From contig NC_007778.1 of the NCBI RefSeq assembly GCF_000013365.1, positions 868,001 through 932,000 on the forward strand: a DNA stretch of 64,000 bases. The letters are read 5' to 3'. Of this stretch, positions 33,811 through 45,100 are shown piece by piece (positions within the stretch are counted from its first letter, which is position 1; each line of letters starts with the position of its first letter). The DNA is from Rhodopseudomonas palustris HaA2. Its GTDB lineage: Bacteria > Pseudomonadota > Alphaproteobacteria > Rhizobiales > Xanthobacteraceae. The position numbers and the translations under genes are program-made. Under the pieces are notes generated by a model. The model was not told the origin of the DNA and searched no databases. It saw nothing but the letters and a program-made list of their open reading frames with translations.

Positions 33811-36800
33811 ATGTCGACGACCTATCATGTCCTGGCGAACGGCGACCTCCTGCAGGATTGGTCCAATGCCAATCTGATCTCCGCAGACGACAACTGGTCG
33901 GGCGTGCCGTCGATCCAAGGCTATCTCGGCGACATCAATTCGAGTTCGCCGACCGCGGTCGATCCCCGCACCCTGACCGGCGCTGACCTCGGTGCCGTCG
34001 ACGTCATCGCCAACGCGGCCAGCACCACCATCACCAATGGCGGCGTCGCCGAATTCGCGCTCGCCAATCCGACCGTGGCGCTCAACGGATCGGGCACCGC
34101 CGATGCGCCGAGCCTGGTGATCTATCTGAATGCCACCGGCCGCGAAGACGTCCGGGTGTCCTTCAACGTGCGCGATCTCGACGCCAGCACGGACAATGCC
34201 ATTCAGCAGGTCGCGGTGCAGTACCGCTTCGGCTCGTCCGGCACGTGGACGAATGTGACGGGCGGCTACGCGGCCGACGTGACCACCGTGAATTCCGCCA
34301 CCCAGGTGACGCCGTTCGATCTGCTGCTGCCGGCCGAAGTCAACGGCCGTGCCGATCTGCAGGTCCGCATCCTGACCACCAATGCGGTCGGCAATGACGA
34401 ATGGATCGGCGTCGACGACATCAGGGTCACCAGCGAGTCGGAGACGCCGGTCGATGGCCAGGTCGTCGGTTTCGCGGCGGGATCGACTTCGGTCTCGCAC
34501 GACGAAGGCAATTCCGGCAGCACCACCTATCAGTTCACGGTCGAGCGCTCCGGCGGCACCATCGGCGACGTGTCGTTCTCGGGCTCCATCGCCTCGCCGC
34601 AGACCGATGCGGCCGACTTCGTCGGCGGCAAGCCGGTCAGCTTCGCGGGCACGATCGGCGCCGGCGAGACCTCGGCGACGGTCACCGTCACGGTCGCCGG
34701 CGACACCAGCAACGAGGCGAACGAGAGCTTCACGCTGACGCTCGACAATGTGTCGAATTCCGCGGCGGTCACCACCACCGTCGGCAGCGCGTCCCAGGCC
34801 ACCGGCGTGATCGTCAATGACGATGTCGGCATCACCAAGATCAGCACCATCCAGGGCGAAGGCGCCAGCAGCGCGATGGTTGGCCAGACGGTCACCGTCG
34901 AGGCCATCGTGGTCGGCGATTTCCAGAACGGCGACGGCGACAACAGCCGCAATCTCAACGGCTTCTACCTGCAGGAAGAGATCACCGATTCGGACGGCAA
35001 TGTCCGCACCTCCGAGGCGATCTTCGTCTATGGCGGCTCCACCGACGTCCAGGTCGGCGACCGCGTCCGGGTCACCGGCTCGATCAGCGAATATTTCGGC
35101 CTCACCGAACTGACCGCCAGCAGCATCTCGATCGTTCAGGCCGGCGCGGTGTCGGACATCAACTCGATGGCGACCGTGATCGACCTGCCGAGCGTCGGCA
35201 CCACGCTGAGCCAGGACGGCGACTACCAGCCGGATCTGGAAGCCTATGAGGGCATGCTGGTCACCATCCCCGAAACGCTGACCATCACCGAGCAGTACAA
35301 TCTCGACCGCTTCAACGAGATCAAGCTGGTGGCCGGCGATCGCCCCGAGCAGTTCACCCAGGAGAACGCGCCCGACGCCGCCGCCTATCAGGCCTATCTG
35401 GCCGAGCTCGGCGCCCGCACCATCACCTATGACGACGGTCTCAACACCCAGAACGAGGCGATCACCAATCTCGACGGCTTCGGCCCGACCTACAACACCG
35501 ACACCGCGCCGCGGATGGGCGACACCATCACCGGCCTGACCGGCGTGCTCGACTATCAGTGGGCCGGCAATTCGGCCTCGGGCGCGACCTGGCGGATCCG
35601 GTCGGTCGAGACCGGCACCAACACCTTCGAGGACAGCGCGACGCCGCGCACCGAGGCGCCCGAAGATGTCGGCGGTTCGCTGAAAGTGGCCGGCTTCAAC
35701 GTTCTCAACTACTTCAAGACGCTGGACATCGGCTCCGCCACCACCGTGATCGGCGAAGATCCGCGCGGCGCCGACACCGCCGCCGAGCTGGCGCGGCAGA
35801 CCACCAAGCTGGTCGAAACCATCCTGAAGATGGACGTCGACGTGCTGGCGCTGACCGAACTGGAAAACGACTTCCTTCCCGGCTCCTCCGGCAACGCGAT
35901 CGAATATCTGGTCGCGCAGCTCAACGCCGAGGCCGGCGCGGGCACCTATGCGTGGGTCAATCCCGGCCAGCAATTCGTCGGCGGCGACGCCATCGCGGTC
36001 GGCTTCATCTACCGCACCGCCGATGTGAAGATCGCGGACGGCACCACCGTCGAGATCCTCAACGACTCCGATCTGCCCGGGCTCGGCCTCTCCGGCCTGC
36101 TCAGCCAGAGCACTGTCGGGCACATCTTCGACGGCGAGAACACCAGCCGCAACGCGCTGGCGGTGACCTTCGAGCAGATCTCCACCGGCGAGACCTTCAC
36201 GGCGATCGCCAATCATCTGAAATCCAAGAGCGGCACCGGCACCGGCGCCGACGCCGACCAGGGTGACGGCCAGGGCAACTGGCAGAACCAGCGCGAACTG
36301 GCGACCGTCGCCCTGACCGCCTGGGCGCAGAGCGATCCGACCGGCTCGGGCGACAGCGACGTGCTGCTGCTCGGCGACTTCAACGGCTACGCCAAGGAGC
36401 AGTCGATCGGCCTGCTCGAGGATGCCGGCTACGAGAACCTGCAGACCCGCCAGGACGACGCCTATTCCTACGTGTTCGACGGCCAGACCGGCACGCTCGA
36501 CTACGCCTTCGCCAACGACAGCATGGGGTCGCAGGTCACCGGCGTCACCACCTGGCACATCAACGCCGACGAGGCCGATGCGCTCGACTACAACACCGAC
36601 TACGGCCGTGACACCGCGATCTTCGACGGCACTGAGCCGGTGCGGGTGTCGGACCACGATCCGGTGATCATCGGCCTCGATCTCGGCGATGATTTGTCGA
36701 ACGTCGCCTACACCCTGCAGATCCTGCATGCGTCGGACTTCGAGGCCGGGCTCAACGCCGTCGATCGTGCCGGCAATTTCGCGTCGATCGTCGACTACCT

Positions 36801-39800
36801 GGAAGAGACCTACGAGAACTCGATCACGCTGTCCTCGGGCGACAATTTCATCCCGAGCCCGTTCTTCAGCGCCGGCAGCGACGCCTCGCTGAAGGAGGTC
36901 TACGAGACCGCCCTCGAGACCTATTACGGCCTCGCCACCGGCACTCTGAACATCTCGCCCGGCTTCGGCACCGCCGACATCTCGATGCTCAACATCATCG
37001 GCGTGCAGGCCTCGGCGATCGGCAATCACGAGTTCGACGCCGGCACCAACCCGTTCGCGGCGATCATCCGGCAGACCGCGTCCTTCCCCGGTGCCCAGTT
37101 CCCCTATCTGTCGGCGAACCTGGACTTCTCGGGCGACTCGAACCTCTCCGGTCTCTACACCAGCACCATCCAGGACGCCGCCAACTACACCGGCTTCCCG
37201 CCGGTGGCCGGCATCGGCAAGAAGATCGCTCCGGCGACCATCATCGAGGAAGGTGGTGAGAAGATCGGCGTGGTCGGCGCGACCACCCAGATCGTCCAGA
37301 GCATCTCCTCGACCGGCGGCGTCGAAGTGATCGGCGACAATGTCGACGACATGGCGGCGCTCGCCGCCATCCTGCAGCCGACCATCGACGCGCTGATCGC
37401 CCAGGGCATCAACAAGATCATCCTGGTCAGCCATCTCCAGCAGCTCGCCTTCGAGCAGGCGCTGGCGCCGCTGCTGCACGGCGTCGACATCATCATCGCC
37501 GGCGGCTCGCACACGCTGCTGGCCGACGAGACCGACGCGCTCCGCGCCGGCGACACCGCGGCCGGCACCTATCCGATCGTCACCGCGAACGCCGACGGCA
37601 ACACCACGCTGATCGTCAACACCTCCGGCGAATACTCCTATGTCGGCCGCCTGGTCGTCGACTTCGACGCCGAAGGCAACGTGATCTACACCGAGAATGC
37701 CGCCGTCAACGGCGCCTACGCCAGCACCGAGGAGGTGGTCCAGTCGCTGTACGACGGCAACACCACCGTCGACGTCGACAATGACGGCGACATCGATGCC
37801 GACGACGCCGATCCGTTCGCCGACGGCAGCCGCGGCGATCTGGTCAACGACATCGCGCAGGCGGTGGGCGGGGTCATCGACGCGCAGGACGGCAACATCT
37901 TCGGCCAGACGGACGTCTATCTCGAAGGTCGCCGCGGCGAGGTTCGCACCGAGGAGACCAATCTCGGCGACCTCACCGCCGACGCCAACCTCTGGTACGC
38001 CCAGAAGGTCGACGGCACGGTGCTGGTCTCGATCAAGAACGGCGGCGGTATCCGCGACTCCATCGGCTACGTCTATGCGGTCGGCGGCGACGCGGTGGAG
38101 AACCCGCCGCTGGCCAACTCCGACGTCGGCAAGGAGGCCGGCGACGTGTCGCAGCTCGACATCGCCAATGCACTGCGCTTCAACAATTCGCTGTCGCTGG
38201 TCACCGTCACGGCGGCCCAGTTGCTCGAAGTGCTGGAGCATGCCGTCAAGGCGACCACCGCGACCGCGACGCCGGGGCAGTTCGCCCAGATCGGCGGCAT
38301 TTCCTTCTCGTTCGACAAGGACCTGCCGGCCGGCAACCGCGTGCAGTCGGCGGCGCTGATCGACGAGGACGGCAACCCGGTGATGACGCTGGTCGCCGAT
38401 GGCGAACTGGCGGTCGATGCCGACATGGCGATCCGCGTGGTGACCTTGAGCTTCCTGCTCACCGGCGGCGACAGCTATCCGTTCGCCGCTTTCGTCGCGG
38501 CCAATCCGAGCTTCGCCAATGTGGTGAACCTGACGCCGGATCTGGTGCCGGACGCCGGTCAGGTCGCCGCCTTCGCGGCGGAAGGCACCGAGCAGGACGC
38601 CTTCGCCGAATACATGGCGGCGAACTACTCCGAGACGGCCTATGACGAGCTCGATACCGACAAGGCGCATGACACCCGCATCCAGAACCTCGACTATCGT
38701 GAAGACACGGTGCTGGATGCGCAGTCGCTGATCCTGGTCGGCGATGACGACGACAATGCGCTCACCGGCGCGCTCGGCGACGACGTGCTGACCGGCCTCG
38801 GCGGCGACGACACGCTCGTCGGCAATGGCGGCGACGACCAGCTCGACGGCGGCGAGGGCGACGATACGCTGCTCGGCGGCGACGGCGACGACCAGCTCGC
38901 GGGCGGTGAAGGTGACGACAGCCTCGACGGCGGCGCCGGCGACGACATCCTGCTCGGCGGCGAAGGCGACGATACGCTGCTGGGTGGCGACGGCGACGAT
39001 GTCCTCGTCGGCGGCGAGGGCTACGACACGATGGAAGGCGGTGCCGGCAACGACGAGTTCACGGCGGGCGCCGGCGACAGCGTCGACGGCGGCGAAGGCG
39101 ACGACCTCATCGTCGTCTCGACCGACGACTACGCCCCGGCCCTGATCGACGGCGGCGACGGCAACGACACCTTGAAGCTGATCGGCACTGGCACCGGCGT
39201 GATCGCGGTCAGCAACGTCGTGGTCGACGTCGAGAACCTGGTGGTGGACGGCGGCAGCTGGTCGGTCGACGGATCGGCGGCGTATTCCAACATCACGATC
39301 GGCAACGACGCGACGCTGACCTCCAGCCTGATCATCGACAACAACGACCTCGTCGGCATCGCCGCCGGCGGCACGCTCGCTGTCTCCGGCAACGCCATCA
39401 TCTGGCAGGGCGGCGGCGACGCGGTCCTCGACAATGCCGGCGAGATCGAAGGCTCGACCCGCGCGCTCACCACCACGGCGGGCGCGACCGGTTCGCTCAC
39501 CGTCAACAACCAGGCGGGCGGCGTCATCCGCGGTGCGGTGACCCCGCAGCAGGCGGGTCAGGCCGACGCGACCATCACCGTCAACAATGCCGGCGTGATG
39601 GAAGCCGACGGCCGTGTCCTCGACTTCCGCAGCTTCGACGGCAGCGGCGCGTCGGCGGTGATCAACAACCTGGCCGGCGGCATCATCCGCCAGTACGGCA
39701 CCAACACCGACGTGATCCGTCCCGGCAATGACGGCGTCGTCAACAACTGGGGAACGATCACCACCGATCCGAGCTTCGTCGCCGGTGGCGACCTGATCGA

Positions 39801-41799
39801 CTTCCAGAGCGATACCGGCGGCAAGGTCAACAACTATGCCGGCGGTCTGATGGAAGGCGCGCGCCATGTCGTGACCGGTGACAATGCCGTCACCGTCGTC
39901 AACCACGGCACGATGATCGGCCGCAATGGCTCGGCGGTGAATCTCGACACCGACGGCTCGCTCGAGCAAAAGGCCGTCATCACCAACTACGGCGTGATGG
40001 AAGGCCGCTCGGCCGAACTGACCGACAGCGATGGCGACGCCATCGACGTCGACGGTCTGGTCGAGGTGCTGAACTACGGCAAGATCTCGGGCCTCGGCGC
40101 CGAGGGCTATCACGACGGCGAGCCGAACGTCTCCGAAGCGATCGCGATCGGCGGCGGCGAAATCCGCAACTACGCCACCGGCGAGATCTACGGCTACGGC
40201 CGTGCGATCCAGGTCGACAATTCCAGCAACAGCAACGCGCTGGGCGTCACCACCATCACCAACGACGGCCTGATCCAGGGTGACGGACACGGTCCGGAGG
40301 GGGTGTCCGCCGAGGACGCGGCGCGGTTCGACCTGCGTGGCAACGAGGCGATCAACCTCGTCGGCACCTATGCCGACAGCCTCTTCAACAGCGCCACCGG
40401 CCGGATCGTCGGCGGCGTCGCGATGGGCGGCGGCAACGACACGCTGAGCAATGACGGCTCGATCACCGCCACCGGCGGCTCGGCGGTCAACATGGGCGAG
40501 GGTGACGATCTTCTCGTCAACCGCGCCGTCATCACCGGCGACGTCCTGCTCGGCGCCGGCACTGACGAACTGATCAACCAGAGCTCCGGCGTCATCACCG
40601 GCGACGTGACCTTCGGCGACGGCAACGACAAGCTCGGCAACACCGGCAAGATCGTCGGCGATGTCGATCTCGGCGCCGGCGACGACTTCGTCAACATCTG
40701 GATCGGCTCCGACATCCAGGGCCAGATCCTGCTCGGCGACGGCAACGACCTGCTGATCTCCAACGACTGGATCTCCACCAACATGGAGATCGACGGCGGT
40801 GCCGGCAACGACGAGATCTACACCTCGTTCGGCAACGACACCGTCGTCGGCGGCGAGGGCAACGATCGGATCTACGCCAATAACGGCAACGACACGATCG
40901 ACGGCGGCGCCGGTGACGACCAGCTGTTCGGCCAGGCCGGCAACGACGTCATCGACGGTGGCGACGGTGCCGACACGATCAATGGCGGCGACGGCAACGA
41001 CGTCCTCAACGGCGGTCTCGGCAATGACCTGATCATCGCCGGCGCCGGTGACGACACCATCGACGGCGGCGCGGGCTTCGATACGCTCGACCTGTCCGAG
41101 GCCACTGGTGCGGTGACGCTCAATCTGGTGAGCGGCACCGTCAGCGGCGCCGGCATCGGCACCGATCACTTCAGCTCGATCGAGAGCTTCGTGTTCGGCG
41201 CCGGCAACGACGTCATCACCGGCGGCAATGGCGACGACAGCCTCGACGGCGGTGCCGGTAACGACACCATCACCGGCGGCAACGGCAACGACACGCTCTC
41301 CGGCGGCGAAGGCAACGACGCGATCGACGGCGGTTCGGGCAACGACATCGTCGATGGCGGCCTCGGCAACGACACGCTGAAGGGCGGCTCGGGCAACGAC
41401 GTGATCGCGGCCGGCGACGGCGACGACAATGTCGATGCCGGCTCCGGCGACGACAATGTCACCGGCGGTGCCGGCAACGACACGCTGAAGGGCGGGTCGG
41501 GCGCCGACATCATCACCGGCGGTGCCGGCAACGACATCCTGACCGGCGGTTCCGGCGCGGACGTCTTCGTGTTCGCCGCCGGCTTCGGCAAGGACACCGT
41601 CACCGACTTCGCCACCACGGGGTCGTCGGCCGATCTGCTGCAGTTCTCCAGCGACATGTTCGCCGACTTCGCCGACGTGATGGCGCACACCGCGCAGGTC
41701 GGCAGCAGCGTGGTGGTCACGCTGGACGCCGACACCAGCATCACGCTGGCCAATGTCCAGATGACCTCGCTCGCCGCCGACGACTTCCGCTTCGTCTGA
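33811..41799 (+). CDS. Giant RTX protein: ExeM/NucH-type endonuclease fused to 5'-nucleotidase
   Basis: The product is 2662 aa and has no N-terminal signal peptide. By residue: N-terminal beta domain (1-215); Calx-beta (about 217-337); OB-like region of ExeM/NucH nucleases (about 340-620); endonuclease/exonuclease/phosphatase domain (about 625-960) with ALTELEND, LLLGDFNGY and SDHDPVI; 5'-nucleotidase (about 967-1630) with ILHASDFEAG, SGDNFIPSP, AIGNHEFDAG, LVSHLQQ and GGSHT. RTX nonapeptides GGxGxDxLx follow (about 1640-1793), then a beta-helix segment like autotransporter passengers (about 1800-2325), a second RTX block (about 2330-2587) and the shared secretion C-terminus. It should digest DNA and dephosphorylate the nucleotides outside the cell. 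ATG 33811 follows GGAGTGGA; GTG 33796 is less likely. Confidence 0.92.
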   Translation: MSTTYHVLANGDLLQDWSNANLISADDNWSGVPSIQGYLGDINSSSPTAVDPRTLTGADLGAVDVIANAASTTITNGGVAEFALANPTVALNGSGTADAPSLVIYLNATGREDVRVSFNVRDLDASTDNAIQQVAVQYRFGSSGTWTNVTGGYAADVTTVNSATQVTPFDLLLPAEVNGRADLQVRILTTNAVGNDEWIGVDDIRVTSESETPVDGQVVGFAAGSTSVSHDEGNSGSTTYQFTVERSGGTIGDVSFSGSIASPQTDAADFVGGKPVSFAGTIGAGETSATVTVTVAGDTSNEANESFTLTLDNVSNSAAVTTTVGSASQATGVIVNDDVGITKISTIQGEGASSAMVGQTVTVEAIVVGDFQNGDGDNSRNLNGFYLQEEITDSDGNVRTSEAIFVYGGSTDVQVGDRVRVTGSISEYFGLTELTASSISIVQAGAVSDINSMATVIDLPSVGTTLSQDGDYQPDLEAYEGMLVTIPETLTITEQYNLDRFNEIKLVAGDRPEQFTQENAPDAAAYQAYLAELGARTITYDDGLNTQNEAITNLDGFGPTYNTDTAPRMGDTITGLTGVLDYQWAGNSASGATWRIRSVETGTNTFEDSATPRTEAPEDVGGSLKVAGFNVLNYFKTLDIGSATTVIGEDPRGADTAAELARQTTKLVETILKMDVDVLALTELENDFLPGSSGNAIEYLVAQLNAEAGAGTYAWVNPGQQFVGGDAIAVGFIYRTADVKIADGTTVEILNDSDLPGLGLSGLLSQSTVGHIFDGENTSRNALAVTFEQISTGETFTAIANHLKSKSGTGTGADADQGDGQGNWQNQRELATVALTAWAQSDPTGSGDSDVLLLGDFNGYAKEQSIGLLEDAGYENLQTRQDDAYSYVFDGQTGTLDYAFANDSMGSQVTGVTTWHINADEADALDYNTDYGRDTAIFDGTEPVRVSDHDPVIIGLDLGDDLSNVAYTLQILHASDFEAGLNAVDRAGNFASIVDYLEETYENSITLSSGDNFIPSPFFSAGSDASLKEVYETALETYYGLATGTLNISPGFGTADISMLNIIGVQASAIGNHEFDAGTNPFAAIIRQTASFPGAQFPYLSANLDFSGDSNLSGLYTSTIQDAANYTGFPPVAGIGKKIAPATIIEEGGEKIGVVGATTQIVQSISSTGGVEVIGDNVDDMAALAAILQPTIDALIAQGINKIILVSHLQQLAFEQALAPLLHGVDIIIAGGSHTLLADETDALRAGDTAAGTYPIVTANADGNTTLIVNTSGEYSYVGRLVVDFDAEGNVIYTENAAVNGAYASTEEVVQSLYDGNTTVDVDNDGDIDADDADPFADGSRGDLVNDIAQAVGGVIDAQDGNIFGQTDVYLEGRRGEVRTEETNLGDLTADANLWYAQKVDGTVLVSIKNGGGIRDSIGYVYAVGGDAVENPPLANSDVGKEAGDVSQLDIANALRFNNSLSLVTVTAAQLLEVLEHAVKATTATATPGQFAQIGGISFSFDKDLPAGNRVQSAALIDEDGNPVMTLVADGELAVDADMAIRVVTLSFLLTGGDSYPFAAFVAANPSFANVVNLTPDLVPDAGQVAAFAAEGTEQDAFAEYMAANYSETAYDELDTDKAHDTRIQNLDYREDTVLDAQSLILVGDDDDNALTGALGDDVLTGLGGDDTLVGNGGDDQLDGGEGDDTLLGGDGDDQLAGGEGDDSLDGGAGDDILLGGEGDDTLLGGDGDDVLVGGEGYDTMEGGAGNDEFTAGAGDSVDGGEGDDLIVVSTDDYAPALIDGGDGNDTLKLIGTGTGVIAVSNVVVDVENLVVDGGSWSVDGSAAYSNITIGNDATLTSSLIIDNNDLVGIAAGGTLAVSGNAIIWQGGGDAVLDNAGEIEGSTRALTTTAGATGSLTVNNQAGGVIRGAVTPQQAGQADATITVNNAGVMEADGRVLDFRSFDGSGASAVINNLAGGIIRQYGTNTDVIRPGNDGVVNNWGTITTDPSFVAGGDLIDFQSDTGGKVNNYAGGLMEGARHVVTGDNAVTVVNHGTMIGRNGSAVNLDTDGSLEQKAVITNYGVMEGRSAELTDSDGDAIDVDGLVEVLNYGKISGLGAEGYHDGEPNVSEAIAIGGGEIRNYATGEIYGYGRAIQVDNSSNSNALGVTTITNDGLIQGDGHGPEGVSAEDAARFDLRGNEAINLVGTYADSLFNSATGRIVGGVAMGGGNDTLSNDGSITATGGSAVNMGEGDDLLVNRAVITGDVLLGAGTDELINQSSGVITGDVTFGDGNDKLGNTGKIVGDVDLGAGDDFVNIWIGSDIQGQILLGDGNDLLISNDWISTNMEIDGGAGNDEIYTSFGNDTVVGGEGNDRIYANNGNDTIDGGAGDDQLFGQAGNDVIDGGDGADTINGGDGNDVLNGGLGNDLIIAGAGDDTIDGGAGFDTLDLSEATGAVTLNLVSGTVSGAGIGTDHFSSIESFVFGAGNDVITGGNGDDSLDGGAGNDTITGGNGNDTLSGGEGNDAIDGGSGNDIVDGGLGNDTLKGGSGNDVIAAGDGDDNVDAGSGDDNVTGGAGNDTLKGGSGADIITGGAGNDILTGGSGADVFVFAAGFGKDTVTDFATTGSSADLLQFSSDMFADFADVMAHTAQVGSSVVVTLDADTSITLANVQMTSLAADDFRFV

Positions 41800-41822
41800 G
41801 CGAGCCATCGTCCAACGACAAC

Positions 41823-41850
41823 GAAGGGAGCGCCGATCGGCGCTCCCTTC
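41823..41850. terminator. Hairpin after the first RTX gene
   Basis: GAAGGGAGCGCC-GATC-GGCGCTCCCTTC is a perfect 12-bp stem starting 23 bases after the stop, without a T run. Related hairpins follow the other two RTX genes. The rest of the gap 41851-42132 shows no gene; AAGGAG precedes the next start. Confidence 0.75.
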
Positions 41851-42132
41851 ACACGAGGCTCCGGTCCTCCCGGCGCCGACCACAAGGGCTACGTCTTCGC
41901 GCGGCGGCCCGCCACGCAGGCGTCATCGTCGCGCCCCCCGCGCGATCCTCGCTACCCAATTTCCGCTCGGCTGTCTTTCACCTCCCGGAAAGCCATCGCG
42001 TTGGAAGCGGATCGGTCCACGCGCGTGGGCCGCTTTCCGTTTGGCGCCGGCCCGGCCGTTCAGGTGGCAGCCGCATCGATCGAATTCGTCATTCGCGGGC
42101 GCGCCGTCGTGCCCTGATCCAAGGAGTGTCCC

Positions 42133-45100
42133 ATGTCCCTCACCGCTGGTTCGATTGCTTTCACCGGCTTCAATGCCGATGGCGCCGACAACCTCGCTTT
42201 CGTCGTGCTCGAGCCGATCGTGGCCGGCACCGAAATTTATTTCACGGATGCGGAATGGACCGGCAGCGCCTTCAACGCCGGGGAAAGCCGGTTGACCTGG
42301 ACGGCCACCAGCGACCTTGCGGCCGGAACCGTGGTGACCTTGGACAACCTCTACGACACTTCGCCGCCGACCACCAATATCGGCACCATTTCGTTCAGCC
42401 TCAGCTCGTTCCTGCAGGTCGATAATGTCAACGAGATCATCTACGCCTATGTCGGCACCCCATCGACGCCGACCGCGTTCCTGGCGGCCATCGCCAACGA
42501 CAGTTTCGCGAATGGATTCGGCACGCTCGACGGCACCGGCCTGATCGAGGGCGTCACCGCGATCTCGCTGTTCGGCAACGACGCCGACGCCGACATTGGC
42601 GCGTATAACGGCCCGCGCGTCGGACCGTCGAATTTCGCCGATTATCTGCCGCTGATCAACGATCGCGCCAACTGGATCACCCAGGATGCCGGCGGCAATC
42701 AGAATGCCGATGGCGTCGCGCCGGATGCGCCGTTTCCCACCACGGCCTTCCTCGGAGATCCGAACACGCAGTTCATCGGCTTCGCCGCGAATTCACTGAC
42801 CGTGTCGCAAAGCGAGGGCGACGTCGGGACCCGTGCCTTCACCTTCACGGTGGAGCGCTCGGGCACGGGCGGAACCCTCGGCGAGGTGTCGTTCTCGGGC
42901 GTGCTGATTCCGGGCTCGACCGACGCCGACGATTTCGGCGGCGCGTTGCCGACCACCTTCAGCGGCACGATTGCCGACGGCGCCAGTTCGGCGGTGGTGA
43001 CGATCGTCGTCTCGGGCGATGCCGGCTACGAACCGGATCAATCCTTCGCGCTGGTGCTGAAGACGGCTTCGAACGCCGCGGCCCCCGTCGCCATCGGTGC
43101 GTCCTATGGCGGAGCCAGCGACACCGCGACCGGCACGATCGTCAATGACGATACGGTGCAGTTCGTCAATTTCTCCGATGGATCGCTCGCCCTGTCTCAG
43201 GCCGAAGGCAATGTCGGCGCGCTGAACACGCTGACCTTTGTGGTCGAGCGCAGCGGCACGGCCGGAACCACCGGCGATCTCGCCTTCTCCGGCACCGTCA
43301 CGCTCGGGACCGCCTCCGACTCCGACTTCGGCGGGCCCGTGCCGGTCGGCTTCTCCGGCGTCATTCCGGCGGGACAATCCACCGCGACGGTTACGCTGAC
43401 CATCGCGGGCGATATCGAGATCGAGAGTTCCGAGACGGTGATCCTCGAACTAACGGCTGTCTCCAATGCCGAGGCCAATACGGCGCTGGGCAGCGGTGCG
43501 GTCGCCACCGGCATCATCGCCAATGACGACCTCACCTTGGCGGCCGGCCAGACCCTGGTCGTTCCGCTCGTCATCGCGGGCAGCGAGCACTTCGTGGTCG
43601 AGGCTGGCGCCACGGTCCAGTCCGGCCTGCAGTTCGCCGACCTCACCACCGGCGCGGCACTCGACAATGCAGGAACCATCCTGAGCGACACAGGCAGCGT
43701 GCCGGTCGCCGGCACCAGCCAATTGACCACGGGCGACATCACGATCCTCAACCGTGAAACCGGAGTGATCCGCGCCGCCGAGTTCGGCAGCGGCGCGATC
43801 GTTCTGACGTCATCCGACTCCAGCGGCGACGCCAGCACGTTCGTGCTCGACAATGCCGGGCTGATCGACGGCGGCAACGGCGTCTCGTTGCGGCTGACGG
43901 ATCTGGATTTCGACAGCGTCGTGATTCACAACCGGCAAACCGGAGAGATCATCGGCGAATTGCGAGCCGCAGAAGGGATCCGAAGAGTCGATGGCGTGGC
44001 GGTCGGCAATCCCGACATCGTCAAAATCTACAACGATGGCCGCATCGTGATCCTGCCCGATGCCAACGGCGAATACGGCGGCGACGCGATCGACTTCGCC
44101 TCGGGCGGCGGCACGGTCGTCAATTCCGCGACCGGCTATATCGAGGGCTCGCGCCACGGCATCACCGGCAATCGCGGCAGCATCGTGGAGAACGACGGAA
44201 CGATCGTGGGCCGCAACGGCTCGGCGATCAACATCGACAACGACGGGACCGAGTCGCAGCGCGTCCATGTGACCAATCACGGAACCCTGCAGGGAAAATC
44301 AGCCGCCTACGACGACAGCGACGGCGACGCGATCGATGCCGACGGTCTGCTCACGCTCGACAATTACGGCACGATCGAAGGTCTGGGCGCCAACGGCTAT
44401 CACAATGGCGAGCCGAACGTCTCTGAAGGTCTCGCGATCGGCGGCGGCACGATCCGCAACTATGCCGGCGCGACGATCTACGGCTACGGCCGCGCCATTC
44501 AGGCCGATGACAGCGAAAACGGCGGCGCCCTCGCCCAAACCACCATCGTCAACAGCGGCCTGATCCAGGGCGACGGCCACGGGCCGGAAGGCGTGACGCC
44601 CGAGGAAGAAGAGCTCTTCGCCGGCCGCATCCGCGGCGGCGAAGCGATCAATCTCGTCGGCGACTGGGCCGACAGCGTCAGCAACAGCGCGACCGGCGTG
44701 ATCATCGGCGGCGTTAAGCTGGGCGGCGGCGCCGACACGCTCGTCAACGACGGCAACATGACCGCCACCGGCGGCTCGGCGGTCGATCTCGGCGACGGCG
44801 ACGACCTGTTCGTCAACCGTGGCACCGTGACCGGCGACGTGCTGGCCGGCGCCGGCAACGACGAGATCATCAACGTCTCGACCGGCCGCATCCTGGGCGA
44901 CCTCGTGATGGGCGACGGCAACGACAAGCTCGGCAATTCCGGGCTGATCGTCGGCGATATCGAGATGGGTGACGGCGACGACGTCGTGAACCTCTATGTC
45001 GGCACCAGCGTCGGCGGCACCATCGTGCTCGGCAGCGGCAACGATCTGTTGACCGCGAGCGCCAATGGCGACTTCGTGGTCGACGCAGGCGACGGCGACG

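Noticed and set aside
38730..39190. Regular short repeats resembling a CRISPR array
   Set aside because: The periodicity is 27 bases (nine codons) in frame and encodes RTX GGxGxDxLx units; there are no unique spacers or cas genes.
33793..41883. Very long open frames (up to 2696 codons) on the minus strand opposite the three RTX genes, including 44299-48921 and 50843-54886
   Set aside because: They are by-products of GGC/GAC/GCC codon repeats that lack stops in antisense. Their translations are low-complexity Val/Ala/Gly/Asp repeats without domains or start signals.
41900..42132. Possible Pho box before the second RTX gene (CTGTCTT around 41972) and near GCGTCATCGGA before the third
   Set aside because: Second half-sites do not match CTGTCAT at the required spacing.
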